Part shown: positions 1-7,778 of the stretch, one piece after another
Layout: every line of letters starts with the position of its first letter
How positions within the stretch are numbered: the first letter of the stretch is position 1
DNA from: Flavobacterium sp. HSC-32F16
GTDB lineage: Bacteria; Bacteroidota; Bacteroidia; Flavobacteriales; Flavobacteriaceae
Direction of reading: 5' to 3'
Length of the DNA: 64,000 nt
Assembly: GCF_024171645.1 (NCBI RefSeq)
Contig: NZ_JALKAC010000001.1
Location: 310,001-374,000 of the forward strand
Translations under genes and position numbers: made by a program
Notes under the pieces: generated by a model
Seen by the model: the letters and a program-made list of their open reading frames with translations, nothing else
The model's database searches: none
What the model was told of the DNA's origin: nothing

Positions 1-360
1 CTAAGTATAAAGCAGGAATCATTAGCTTATGATCTGGGAGAAGACTGGAATCAAAAGAAAATTTCTATGCTGGAGCAGAAAGATGTAATTGAAGAAAGCC
101 TTCTGAAACAAATCTCTGCAATATTAAAAATTCCTGTTGAAGCTTTTCAGAATTTTGATGAAGAGCAAGCGATAAATGTTATTTCAAATACTTTTACAAG
201 TAATGATACATCAACATTAAATGCAGTTAATCCAAACTGTACATTTAATCCAATTGATAAAATTGTTCAATTGTATGATGAAAAAATTGCGTTGTACGAG
301 CGTATGCTGAAAGAGAAAGATGAAATGATGTTGAGGCTTGAAAAATTGATTAATAAATAA
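1..360 (+). CDS. XRE-type helix-turn-helix protein, 5' end outside window
   Basis: The frame is open from base 1, so the gene begins before the window; 119 residues are visible. The first ~45 residues are the second half of a Cro/CI-like HTH (LAYDLGEDWNQKKISMLEQ). The C-terminal ~40 residues are charged and helical (EKIALYERMLKEKDEMM), probably a short coiled coil. It is nearly identical in its first half to the gene at 52237-52641 and differs mostly in the linker (SNDTSTLNAVNPN here). The family is a small DNA-binding regulator; no target is visible. A clear terminator follows. Confidence 0.8.
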   Translation, partial: LSIKQESLAYDLGEDWNQKKISMLEQKDVIEESLLKQISAILKIPVEAFQNFDEEQAINVISNTFTSNDTSTLNAVNPNCTFNPIDKIVQLYDEKIALYERMLKEKDEMMLRLEKLINK

Positions 361-388
361 TTTATTTATAGAAGATATATAATTTCCC

Positions 389-415
389 AAAGAGACTTTC
401 GAGTCTCTTTTTTTA
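389..415 (+). terminator. Intrinsic terminator of the XRE gene
   Basis: Stem AAAGAGACT / AGTCTCTTT with a TTCG loop, followed by a run of T. The matching gene copy at 52.6 kb has the same stem with a different loop. Confidence 0.85.
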
Positions 416-496
416 TTTTAGATCATTATTTTACTTGTGCAAAATCAGGAGACATTTTCATATCTTTTTCATAAGAACTCTTCGGAGAGCGGAACC

Positions 497-534
497 AAAT
501 GGCGCCAATTGAAGACAATTGACGCCATTTTTTT
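497..534 (+). repeat. Palindromic hairpin element, copy A
   Basis: Fifteen-base arms AAATGGCGCCAATTG and CAATTGACGCCATTT (one mismatch), loop AAGA, then a T run. It is the same element as copy B at 7645-7682. It can act as a terminator on the + strand, but no + strand gene lies directly before it other than the already terminated XRE gene, so it may be a dispersed repeat. Confidence 0.75.
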
Positions 535-601
535 ATCTATAGGTTTTGTATTAATTCAAAAAACTGAAAAATTAGAGAAACTATAATTTTATCAAAATAA
601 A

Positions 602-1459
602 TCATCTATACTGATCTAAAAATGCTTTTAAAGCCTTAGAAGGTAGTTCATCATTTCTATAAACTAAAAGTGTAGTCATTGTAGCGAGTTCTTTGGTTAC
701 AGGAAATGTTTTTATATTTCTATTGCCATAGTACTGATTTATGACTTCAGAAGGAAGTATACTAATACCCAGGCCTGCCTCGACAAAATTAATAATACCT
801 TCTATTGAATTAAGTACTGTACTTTTATAGCGCAGTACTCCTTTTGAACCAAGCCATGTTTCAAGTCTCGCCCTGAAAAAACAGCCCTGACCGAAAACCA
901 CAATTTTCAAAGGCTCTTCTTTTAACAATTCCGAAAGCTTCCCGACATCGCCTCCTGCAATTATTACTAGCTGCTCATCGCGAACAACAAGCTGCTGCAA
1001 TCCCGGAATATTTATAGGTGCAGCAACAAAAGCAGCATCCAGTTTATAACTAAGTACATCTTGTATTAGTACTGATAACATAGAAGATTGGAATTCAAGT
1101 TCTACGTTGGGGTAAAGTTCAGCAAAACCTTTGATGATTTCAGGTACCTTAAGTGCCATTGTAGTTTCTATACATCCTATGCGTATGGTCCCTCCTATTT
1201 TTTCTGCACTCTGTATATCACTTTTTGCATCATCTAATAAACGTCCTATTTTTTTAGCATATTGCAAAAGCGTTTCGCCTGCCTCAGTAAGAACTACTTT
1301 TCTGGAAACTCTCCTAAACAGTTCAGCTCCAAATTCATCTTCTAGATTTTTTATACGAGCCGTTACATTAGATTGTACCGTAAAGGTTGCTTCTGCTGCT
1401 TTTGTAAAACTTCCCAGAGTTGCTGCCGCTTCAAATATTTTCAGGTCATTGCTGTTCAT
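602..1459 (-). CDS. LysR family transcriptional regulator
   Basis: 285 residues, the normal LysR length. An N-terminal winged HTH (about residues 1-60, LGSFTKAAEATFTVQSNVTARIKNLE) is followed by a substrate-binding domain (about 90-285) containing IRIGCIETTMA and the typical VEAGLGISILPSEV stretch. It is divergent from the alpha/beta hydrolase at 1549, and a perfect T-N11-A palindrome (1463-1477) lies directly upstream of its start. By the usual LysR logic it controls itself and the hydrolase; the effector is unknown. The family call is sure and the target is inferred. Confidence 0.92.
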   Translation of the reverse strand: MNSNDLKIFEAAATLGSFTKAAEATFTVQSNVTARIKNLEDEFGAELFRRVSRKVVLTEAGETLLQYAKKIGRLLDDAKSDIQSAEKIGGTIRIGCIETTMALKVPEIIKGFAELYPNVELEFQSSMLSVLIQDVLSYKLDAAFVAAPINIPGLQQLVVRDEQLVIIAGGDVGKLSELLKEEPLKIVVFGQGCFFRARLETWLGSKGVLRYKSTVLNSIEGIINFVEAGLGISILPSEVINQYYGNRNIKTFPVTKELATMTTLLVYRNDELPSKALKAFLDQYR

Positions 1460-1462
1460 ATT

Positions 1463-1477
1463 ATCACAATTAGTGAT
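1463..1477. promoter_or_regulatory. Probable LysR box
   Basis: Perfect palindrome ATCAC-AATTA-GTGAT with T64 and A76 spaced as T-N11-A, the LysR recognition pattern, in the gap between the LysR gene and the divergent hydrolase gene. Confidence 0.7.
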
Positions 1478-1522
1478 TAATCATATCATTATAAATCGTT
1501 TTCAGGTATCAAATATAGGATG

Positions 1523-1530
1523 TAATTTTG
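1523..1530 (+). promoter_or_regulatory. Probable -7 promoter element for the hydrolase
   Basis: TAATTTTG fits the Bacteroidetes TAnnTTTG element and lies 18 bases before the ATG at 1549. I do not see a good -33 TTTG at 19 bp, so the promoter may need activation, which would fit the LysR partner. Confidence 0.45.
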
Positions 1531-1548
1531 TTTTAAACAATTGAAAAC

Positions 1549-2523
1549 ATGAAAAACACAATTAAATCATTAACTCTAATTCTAGCTGTAATTATGCTCC
1601 AACAAACAACTGCAAAAGCACAAGTAAAGAATACTTTACCTGCAAAAGAAAACATTGAAATTCATCCCGACCACTACAACACGATTAAGATCAACGGACT
1701 AAATATATTCTATCGTGAAGCTGGAGCTAAAGATGCTCCAACGGTATTATTACTGCATGGTTATCCTACATCGTCTCACATGTTTAGAAATCTTATTCCT
1801 ATTCTGAGTAAAAAATATCATGTAATAGCTCCAGATCTTCCCGGTTTTGGTTTTTCAGATGCACCCGATCATCTTAAGTTCGAATATACTTTTGATAATC
1901 TGGCTAACACTATGCAGGGATTTATTGATAAACTCGGACTAAAACGTTTTGCTCTTTATGTATTCGATTATGGCGCACCAACCGGGTACAGGCTTGCTCT
2001 TGCTAATCCGGAAAAAATTACTGGAGTCATATCACAAAACGGAAATGCTTACGAAGAAGGATTAAGTACAGGCTGGAATCCTATCCAAAAATACTGGAAA
2101 GATGCTTCTCAGGTGAACAGAGATGCACTAAAGAATTTTGTTTCTAAAGAATCTACTTGGTTTCAGTATCATGAAGGCGCTTCAGATGCTTCGCTTATTG
2201 CACCTGAAACATACACATTAGATCAGCATTTTCTGGATCGCCCGGGAAATATTGAAATACAGCTTGATTTATTAAAAGATTACAGAACTAATGTAGCGCT
2301 GTATCCTAAATTTCAAGCTTATTTTAGAGATCAAAAACCTATGATGTTAGCTGTTTGGGGCAGTCAGGATCCTTATTTTCTTCCAGCGGGAGCAGAAGCT
2401 TATAAGCGCGATAACCCAAATGCTTCTGTAAAATTTTATAGAACTGGTCATTTTGCCCTTGAAACTCATTATAAAGAAATTGGAGCTGACATATTGTTAT
2501 TTCTTTCCAAACTTCCTAAATAA
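1549..2523 (+). CDS. Exported alpha/beta hydrolase (haloalkane dehalogenase/epoxide hydrolase type)
   Basis: 324 residues. An N-terminal signal peptide (about 1-24, ending TAKAQ) predicts export. The fold markers are HGYPTSSHMF (oxyanion region, ~70-78), nucleophile Asp140 in VFDYGAPTG, acid Asp274 in WGSQDPYF and base His301 in TGHFALE. An Asp rather than Ser nucleophile is typical of haloalkane dehalogenases and epoxide hydrolases, which hydrolyse electrophilic carbons through an aspartyl ester. The substrate is unknown. It is divergent from a LysR gene that probably regulates it, and a terminator follows at 2545. Confidence 0.85.
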   Translation: MKNTIKSLTLILAVIMLQQTTAKAQVKNTLPAKENIEIHPDHYNTIKINGLNIFYREAGAKDAPTVLLLHGYPTSSHMFRNLIPILSKKYHVIAPDLPGFGFSDAPDHLKFEYTFDNLANTMQGFIDKLGLKRFALYVFDYGAPTGYRLALANPEKITGVISQNGNAYEEGLSTGWNPIQKYWKDASQVNRDALKNFVSKESTWFQYHEGASDASLIAPETYTLDQHFLDRPGNIEIQLDLLKDYRTNVALYPKFQAYFRDQKPMMLAVWGSQDPYFLPAGAEAYKRDNPNASVKFYRTGHFALETHYKEIGADILLFLSKLPK

Positions 2524-2544
2524 TTAGGCTAAATATTTTAAAAT

Positions 2545-2571
2545 AGCGGTTGTAAAAGACCGCTGTTTTTT
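2545..2571 (+). terminator. Intrinsic terminator after the hydrolase
   Basis: Stem AGCGGT / ACCGCT with an 8-base loop, then GTTTTTT, 22 bases after the hydrolase stop. Confidence 0.75.
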
Positions 2572-2764
2572 AAGGTAAAATTGTAGGTTTTCCAAACCTT
2601 TACAACCTAACATTTCATGATTCTATTTTTTTTACAAGAAATCCTTAGACTGTTTAAAATAAACAATATAAAGTGGCTTCATTAAAGATTTAATCGAAGC
2701 TGAACGATGATTCGAAGTCCCACAAAAGCTAAGGTGAATTTCAAATAAATAAGCCATCGCGGCA

Positions 2765-3217
2765 CTATCCATACAAATTTTTTATCTCCGACATAACAAA
2801 GGTACTCTGGGTACTGCCTATGCTTTCAACTGATCCCAATTTATTAAACACAAAATCCTGATAATGCTTCATGTCTTTGGCAGAAACTTTCATTAAAAAA
2901 TCGTAGTCACCTGAGATATTGTAACATTCCACAACTTCTTCGATTTTCATAATATCACTAACAAACTGATTCCCAATATTACGATCGTGCTGTTTAAGTT
3001 TGATATTACAGAAAACGATGAAACCTCTGTTTAATTTTTCTGCATCCAGCAGGGCTATATATTTCTTAATGTAACCGCTGTTTTCCAATCTCTTAATCCG
3101 CTCAAAAACTGGCGATGCTGAAAGATTTACCATCTTAGCAAGTTCTTTTACAGTGTATTTAGAATTATCATGAAGTATATTTAATAACTGAAGATCAATA
3201 TCGTCTATTTGTTCCAT
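2765..3217 (-). CDS. Lrp/AsnC family transcriptional regulator
   Basis: 150 residues. An N-terminal AsnC-type winged HTH (about 4-64, DLQLLNILHDNSKYTVKELA...) precedes an RAM/AsnC ligand domain (about 70-150) with the family pattern VVECYNISGDYDFLMKV. Such proteins form octamers that respond to amino acids. It is monocistronic here. The mesX-mesD-transporter operon lies just beyond it on the same strand, so control of methionine metabolism is possible but unproven. Length and domain order are normal. Confidence 0.92.
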   Translation of the reverse strand: MEQIDDIDLQLLNILHDNSKYTVKELAKMVNLSASPVFERIKRLENSGYIKKYIALLDAEKLNRGFIVFCNIKLKQHDRNIGNQFVSDIMKIEEVVECYNISGDYDFLMKVSAKDMKHYQDFVFNKLGSVESIGSTQSTFVMSEIKNLYG

Positions 3218-3431
3218 AGAATATTTTGGTTTAATTTATTTCTAAAACAGAATAAAATTCTTCAAATATAACCAAAAACAATACAAAAATCTTATTTTAT
3301 ACAAGTTAAAAACATTACATACTGCAACGTTGATCTTCACAGTTATAAAAATCTAAAAGAATTATTTTATAGCAGGAGCTTTATTTTATTGCCCTTTATC
3401 AAAATAAATAAAGGGGAAAGTCATAAAAAAA

Positions 3432-4424
3432 TTACACTTCTTTTCGTCGAGCCATCCCCTGAGCAATGATGCTGGCGGCAATCAATTGCAAGGCATGGTA
3501 AAGCATGAGTGGCAGCAATACGATGCCCGTGATGGTACTGTGCTGAAAAAGTACTTTTGACATAACAGTACCGTGTACCAATGACTTTTTAGACCCGCAG
3601 AATAAGACAGTAATACGGTCTTCATCTGAAAAACCAAGCAGACGGCTGAGTAGTCCGACACAAAAGAATACGGCAAAAAACAACGCCATCATCCCTGCAG
3701 CGAGTCCGACAAGTTCAAGGGCGGTGAAGCCTTCAAAAAGATGTTCGGAAAATGACTTGCAAAACGACGTGTAAATAATCGTGAGAATAACTGCCTGATC
3801 GAAATATTTGAGCTGTTTCTTGTATTTTTCGGCAATGGCACCGAAACGGGAATTGAGACTTATGCCAATGATGACAGGCAGCAAGACTTGAAGAATCAAC
3901 TTTATGACGATTTGAGTAACATCAAAATCGCCTGTTGCAGAAGCTATAAACAGTCCAACCCATAGAGGCGTAACCACTACTCCGATCAAACTGGAAATAC
4001 TCGCATTGAAAATGGCTGCCGGAATGTTTCCCTTAGCGATGGAAACCATGACCACCGAAGAGGAAACTGTGGACGGTAAAGCTGCCAGAAAAAATACACC
4101 CAGCCAAAGCAGCTCGAAGCCGTTATTGACAAACAACGGACGAAATGCCAAAACAAGGAGCGGAAAAAATAAAAAGGTTGTCAACTGTACGATAATGTGC
4201 ATTTTCCAGTTGGAAAGTCCGGTTTTTAGTTTCTCAACACTCAGTCGCATGCCATAAAACAAGAAAATAAAGGAAACGCCTGCATTGGCAATCTCCTCCA
4301 GCGAAACAGGTTCTTTGACCATGCCTGGCTTTGGCAAAAAATAAGCCATCAGAATCATGGTGGCTATCATTAACAGGAAACCATCGAAACCTGCTTTTTT
4401 TAATACTTCTAATAATTTCTTCAA
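3432..4424 (-). CDS. Bile acid:sodium symporter family (SBF-like) membrane transporter
   Basis: 330 residues with about ten hydrophobic segments. The sequence from residue 45 (GVSFIFLFYGMRLSVEKLK) and the AALPSTVSSSVVMVS stretch near 115-130 are typical of the SBF-like/YfeH branch of the BASS superfamily, which transports organic anions with Na+. It is the third gene of an apparent mesX-mesD-transporter operon (56-base gap after mesD, same strand), suggesting a substrate linked to methionine or sulfur metabolism; that link is inferred only. The family call is confident. Confidence 0.85.
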   Translation of the reverse strand: MKKLLEVLKKAGFDGFLLMIATMILMAYFLPKPGMVKEPVSLEEIANAGVSFIFLFYGMRLSVEKLKTGLSNWKMHIIVQLTTFLFFPLLVLAFRPLFVNNGFELLWLGVFFLAALPSTVSSSVVMVSIAKGNIPAAIFNASISSLIGVVVTPLWVGLFIASATGDFDVTQIVIKLILQVLLPVIIGISLNSRFGAIAEKYKKQLKYFDQAVILTIIYTSFCKSFSEHLFEGFTALELVGLAAGMMALFFAVFFCVGLLSRLLGFSDEDRITVLFCGSKKSLVHGTVMSKVLFQHSTITGIVLLPLMLYHALQLIAASIIAQGMARRKEV

Positions 4425-4480
4425 TGTGTTTTAAATATTATTCCTCCGTGGAGGCAAGATTACAAAAATATCAATTGAGA

Positions 4481-5512
4481 CTAAATCCCAAGTTCTTTGC
4501 GTATAATTTCTGCTCCTGCGCTTAAAGCACTTAACTTACCTCTGGCTACGTCTCGAGATAGCGGGGCCATACCGCAGTTTGTAGAAGGGTAAAGATTTTC
4601 GGCATCTACAAACTCAAGAGCTTTACGCAGTGTAGCAGCGACTTCTTCTGGTGTTTCGATAGTGTTTTTTGCCACATCAATGGCACCGACCATTACTTTT
4701 TTACCGCGAACCAATTCCATTAAATCTAAAGGCACATTGGAGTTGTGACATTCTAAAGACACGATATCAATTTTAGATTTTTGAATTTTCGGAAAAATTT
4801 CTTCGTATTGTCTCCACTCAGAACCTAATGTCTTTTTCCAATCAGTATTTGCCTGTATTCCATAACCATAACAAATATGAACCGCAGTCTGGCAGTGTAA
4901 ACCTTCAATGGCTCTTTCTAATGCTGCCATTCCCCAATCGTTTACTTCATCAAAGAACACATTAAATGCAGGTTCATCAAACTGAATAATATCTACCCCT
5001 GCGTCTTGAAGTTCTCTTGCTTCTTCATTGAGTGCTTTCGCAAATTCCCAAGCCAATTTTTCACGGCTTTTATAATGGTCGTCGTACAAAGTATCTACCA
5101 TTGTCAGCGGACCTGGCAATGCCCATTTTATAGGTTTATTAGTCTGTTTACGTAAAAATTTAGCATCTTCAACAAAAACTGCTTTTTGACGTGCAACCTC
5201 ACCTACAACCACTGGAACACTCGCGTCATAACGGTTACGGATTTTTACTGTTTTACGATTTTCAAAATCTACACCGCTTAAATGCTCGATAAAAGTCGTT
5301 ACAAAATGCTGGCGTGTCTGCTCACCGTCACAAATGATATCTAGATCTGCCAATTGTTGTTCCTGCAGAGAAATGCGTAAAGCATCTTGTTTCCCTTCAA
5401 GCAGCTGATCGCCTTCTAATTTCCATGGTGACCAAAGTTTTTCGGGTGGTGCAAGCCAGGCAGGTTTGGGTAAACTTCCAACAATTGAGGTAGGTAATAA
5501 TAATTTCTTCAT
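4481..5512 (-). CDS. mesD: Core-MetE methionine synthase, MesD type
   Basis: 343 residues, matching only the C-terminal catalytic half of MetE; the N-terminal folate-binding half is absent. Zinc ligands are present: His212 and Cys214 (VHICYG), Glu254 (VSLEC) and Cys313 (NCGMAP); QFDEPA at 177-182 is the homocysteine-site motif. Short MetE proteins that neighbour a DUF1852 protein are the MesD family, which makes methionine from homocysteine without methyl-folate and needs MesX and oxygen in genetic studies. mesX lies 30 bases upstream on the same strand. The methyl donor is not known. It would act in the cytoplasm. Confidence 0.88.
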   Translation of the reverse strand: MKKLLLPTSIVGSLPKPAWLAPPEKLWSPWKLEGDQLLEGKQDALRISLQEQQLADLDIICDGEQTRQHFVTTFIEHLSGVDFENRKTVKIRNRYDASVPVVVGEVARQKAVFVEDAKFLRKQTNKPIKWALPGPLTMVDTLYDDHYKSREKLAWEFAKALNEEARELQDAGVDIIQFDEPAFNVFFDEVNDWGMAALERAIEGLHCQTAVHICYGYGIQANTDWKKTLGSEWRQYEEIFPKIQKSKIDIVSLECHNSNVPLDLMELVRGKKVMVGAIDVAKNTIETPEEVAATLRKALEFVDAENLYPSTNCGMAPLSRDVARGKLSALSAGAEIIRKELGI

Positions 5513-5542
5513 AATAGTATAATTTTAAGACGTTGTAATCAA

Positions 5543-6595
5543 TTAAAGAGTAAAATTAGCAGACCATTCTTCCAGGAGACTTTTGTAAGGCTTAATGAAA
5601 TGCTCTTCTGCATATTTACCCTGTTCAACAGCCAGTCGGCTGCGCTCTTCGCGATCATAATCCACACGAGTCAGTGAATAATCTTCGTGTTTAAGACTAG
5701 GTTGATAGATTTTCCCAGCCACTGAATTTGCATTGTAAATTTCAGGGCGATAAATCTTCTGGAAAGTCTCCATCGTGCTGATTGAGCTGATTAGTCCAAG
5801 ATCAGTATAATCAGCAAGCAGATCTCCGGAATGATAAAAAGCCATCGGTGCCACACTATTCGCAGGCATGAAAAAACGAACTTTTAAACCCATTTTAGAG
5901 AAATATTCATCAGTGATAGAATACTGATCCTGCAGATACTCAAAACCCAGAACCGGATGCTGATACTCAGTGCGAGTATATGTTTTGTTGCTCGATACAC
6001 TTAGACAAATGATCGGTGACATTTTAAAGTGCTCTTTATAAGTGGCTGAATTCACAAAGCATTTATAAAGTTTTCCGTGCAAATCACCAAAATTTTCAGG
6101 AATAGAGAAATTAGGTTTATTTTTATTGTGATCGATCAATAAAATGCTGAAATCATAATCACGCACATAAGATGAATAATTATTTCCGGCAACTCCTTCG
6201 ATTTGCTGGCCAGTCTTACGATCAATAATATTTGTTTTTAAAACTTCAATCATCGGTAGATCGTTACTACCATTTTTATCATCAATACTCATTGTTACTG
6301 TGAGGATTTCAAGTTCCACATGGTAACGATCCCCTTTTGGATTATCTACATAAGCCAATGTATTGAATCGATTATTAATCATATTTAAGGCATTACGCAA
6401 GTTTTGCTGGCGATTACCTCCTCTAGCCAGGTTTGCAAAATTGGTTGTCAAACGCGTTTTACTTGAGGGATGATAGTTTTCATCTAAACAAGTGCTCTTT
6501 AGTGTAAATGCAAAATCATTTTGGATTGCATTCTGGGTGTTTTCAATATCCTGCTTTTCGTTTATTCCCCTATCTTGCTGTATGTTCGCTTTCAT
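5543..6595 (-). CDS. mesX: MesX (DUF1852), partner of MesD methionine synthase
   Basis: 350 residues. I recognise it as DUF1852 from its position before a short MetE protein and from features such as FAFTLKSTCLDENYHPSSKTR at the start and ...RGGNRQQNLRNALNMINNRFN. In other bacteria DUF1852 (MesX) is required for MesD activity under aerobic conditions; its chemistry is not established. No signal peptide or membrane segment is visible. It is the first gene of the operon, and a perfect 23-base palindrome lies about 100 bases upstream. The divergent nitroreductase could supply reduced flavin, but that is conjecture. Confidence 0.85.
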   Translation of the reverse strand: MKANIQQDRGINEKQDIENTQNAIQNDFAFTLKSTCLDENYHPSSKTRLTTNFANLARGGNRQQNLRNALNMINNRFNTLAYVDNPKGDRYHVELEILTVTMSIDDKNGSNDLPMIEVLKTNIIDRKTGQQIEGVAGNNYSSYVRDYDFSILLIDHNKNKPNFSIPENFGDLHGKLYKCFVNSATYKEHFKMSPIICLSVSSNKTYTRTEYQHPVLGFEYLQDQYSITDEYFSKMGLKVRFFMPANSVAPMAFYHSGDLLADYTDLGLISSISTMETFQKIYRPEIYNANSVAGKIYQPSLKHEDYSLTRVDYDREERSRLAVEQGKYAEEHFIKPYKSLLEEWSANFTL

Positions 6596-6698
6596 CTGAT
6601 GATACTATTTAGTTTTTTTACCCTGCAAATTTGAAAATAAAAGATTTAATATTTTTATTTATACTTAAAATCAGACAATTATTCTTTTTATGCATATT

Positions 6699-6721
6699 TT
6701 TAAAGATTATTAATCTTTAAA
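6699..6721. promoter_or_regulatory. Perfect 23-base palindrome between mesX and the nitroreductase
   Basis: Arms TTTAAAGATTA and TAATCTTTAAA around a single T, with no mismatch. It lies between divergent genes and has no T run, so an operator is likelier than a terminator. It is AT-only except for one G/C pair, so chance is not excluded. Confidence 0.5.
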
Positions 6722-6862
6722 CAAATATAATAATGAAGGAAAACAGATAAATATTCTTTAGTGACCTAAGAGGATTGACTTGGAGTTTCCCAGAGCGCTT
6801 CCAAAACTCGAAAAAGAAAACAATATCATTTATATTTGTCAAAAATTAAGACAGACATAGCA

Positions 6863-7492
6863 ATGAATTTGATAGAAAATTTGAAATGGCGCTACGCCAC
6901 AAAAGCTTACAATAACATTAAAGTAACAGAAGAGAAGATCGATCAGATCTTAGAGGCTATAAATCTTTCAGCATCTTCTTGTGGTCTTCAATCTTACCGT
7001 GTTTTTGTTGTAAGCAACCCGGAAATCCAAAAAAAATTAGGTGCTGATTCGTATAATGGACAGATTAGCTCTTGCTCTCATTTGTTGGTTTTTGCCGCAT
7101 TCAATGATATGTCTTCGACTTACATTGACGATTATATGGCAATGACAGAAAAGCAAAGAGGTCTTGATGCTGGTGCCTTATCAGGATTTAGAAATGGACT
7201 GCACTCCTATTTCAGCGCTATTAACGCAGATCAAAAAGCCCTATGGGCGGCCAAACAGGCTTATATTGCACTAGGAACGGCACTTATTGCTGCGGCAGAA
7301 TTGAAAGTGGACGCCACTCCTATTGAAGGATTTAATGCCGCCACTATCGATGCCGTTTTGGGTTTGAAAGAAAAAGGGCTGCATTCCGCAGTTATCCTTG
7401 CTTTAGGATATCGTGATTCGGAAAAAGACTATATGGCAGCTACGAAAAAAGTTCGTTTGCCTATAGATGAAATGATAACTAAAGTTTATTAA
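6863..7492 (+). CDS. Nitroreductase family NAD(P)H oxidoreductase
   Basis: 209 residues from ATG 6863. An upstream TTG at 6836 is in frame, but it sits inside TATATTTG, itself a good -7 promoter element, so the ATG is preferred. The protein is NfsB-like: WRYATKAYNN near the start, SSCGLQSYRVFVV (FMN/active-site region, about 40-52), and LGTALIAAAELKVDATPIEGF near 140-165. These FMN enzymes reduce nitro compounds, quinones or flavin using NAD(P)H. It is divergent from mesX. A hairpin element with a T run follows at 7645. Confidence 0.88.
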   Translation: MNLIENLKWRYATKAYNNIKVTEEKIDQILEAINLSASSCGLQSYRVFVVSNPEIQKKLGADSYNGQISSCSHLLVFAAFNDMSSTYIDDYMAMTEKQRGLDAGALSGFRNGLHSYFSAINADQKALWAAKQAYIALGTALIAAAELKVDATPIEGFNAATIDAVLGLKEKGLHSAVILALGYRDSEKDYMAATKKVRLPIDEMITKVY

Positions 7493-7644
7493 TAATATTA
7501 GATATGTTAATTATTATGGGTTTACATCTAACCCCAACAGGCATCTAAGCTAAAATCATAATACCAATGAAAGACAGAAACTACATATAGTAAGCCAATA
7601 TCTTCAAATTATCCATAAAAAATACTGTTCCTGTCAGTACAGCC

Positions 7645-7682
7645 AAATGGAGCCAATTGAAGACAATTGGCTCCATTTTTTA
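7645..7682 (+). repeat. Palindromic hairpin element, copy B
   Basis: Perfect 15-base arms AAATGGAGCCAATTG and CAATTGGCTCCATTT, loop AAGA, then a T run. It matches copy A at 497-534, with a paired C-G to A-T change in the stem. It could terminate the nitroreductase transcript. Confidence 0.75.
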
Positions 7683-7778
7683 TATCATTAAATAATAATT
7701 TAAGCAACAGGAGTAATTCCCAAAACTAGCAGCCAACTGATTTTTATTTTATAAATCTTTATTTTGCTATTGATTACA

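Noticed and set aside
1131..1544. 137-codon + strand frame over the LysR gene
   Set aside because: Opposite-strand shadow of a well-supported LysR protein without its own promoter or family.
6596..6835. Possible SAM riboswitch upstream of mesX
   Set aside because: Apart from the 23-base palindrome I could not fold a conserved SAM aptamer core here, so no call was made.
6836..6862. TTG start for the nitroreductase
   Set aside because: The TTG is inside a -7 promoter element; the ATG at 6863 gives the normal family start.
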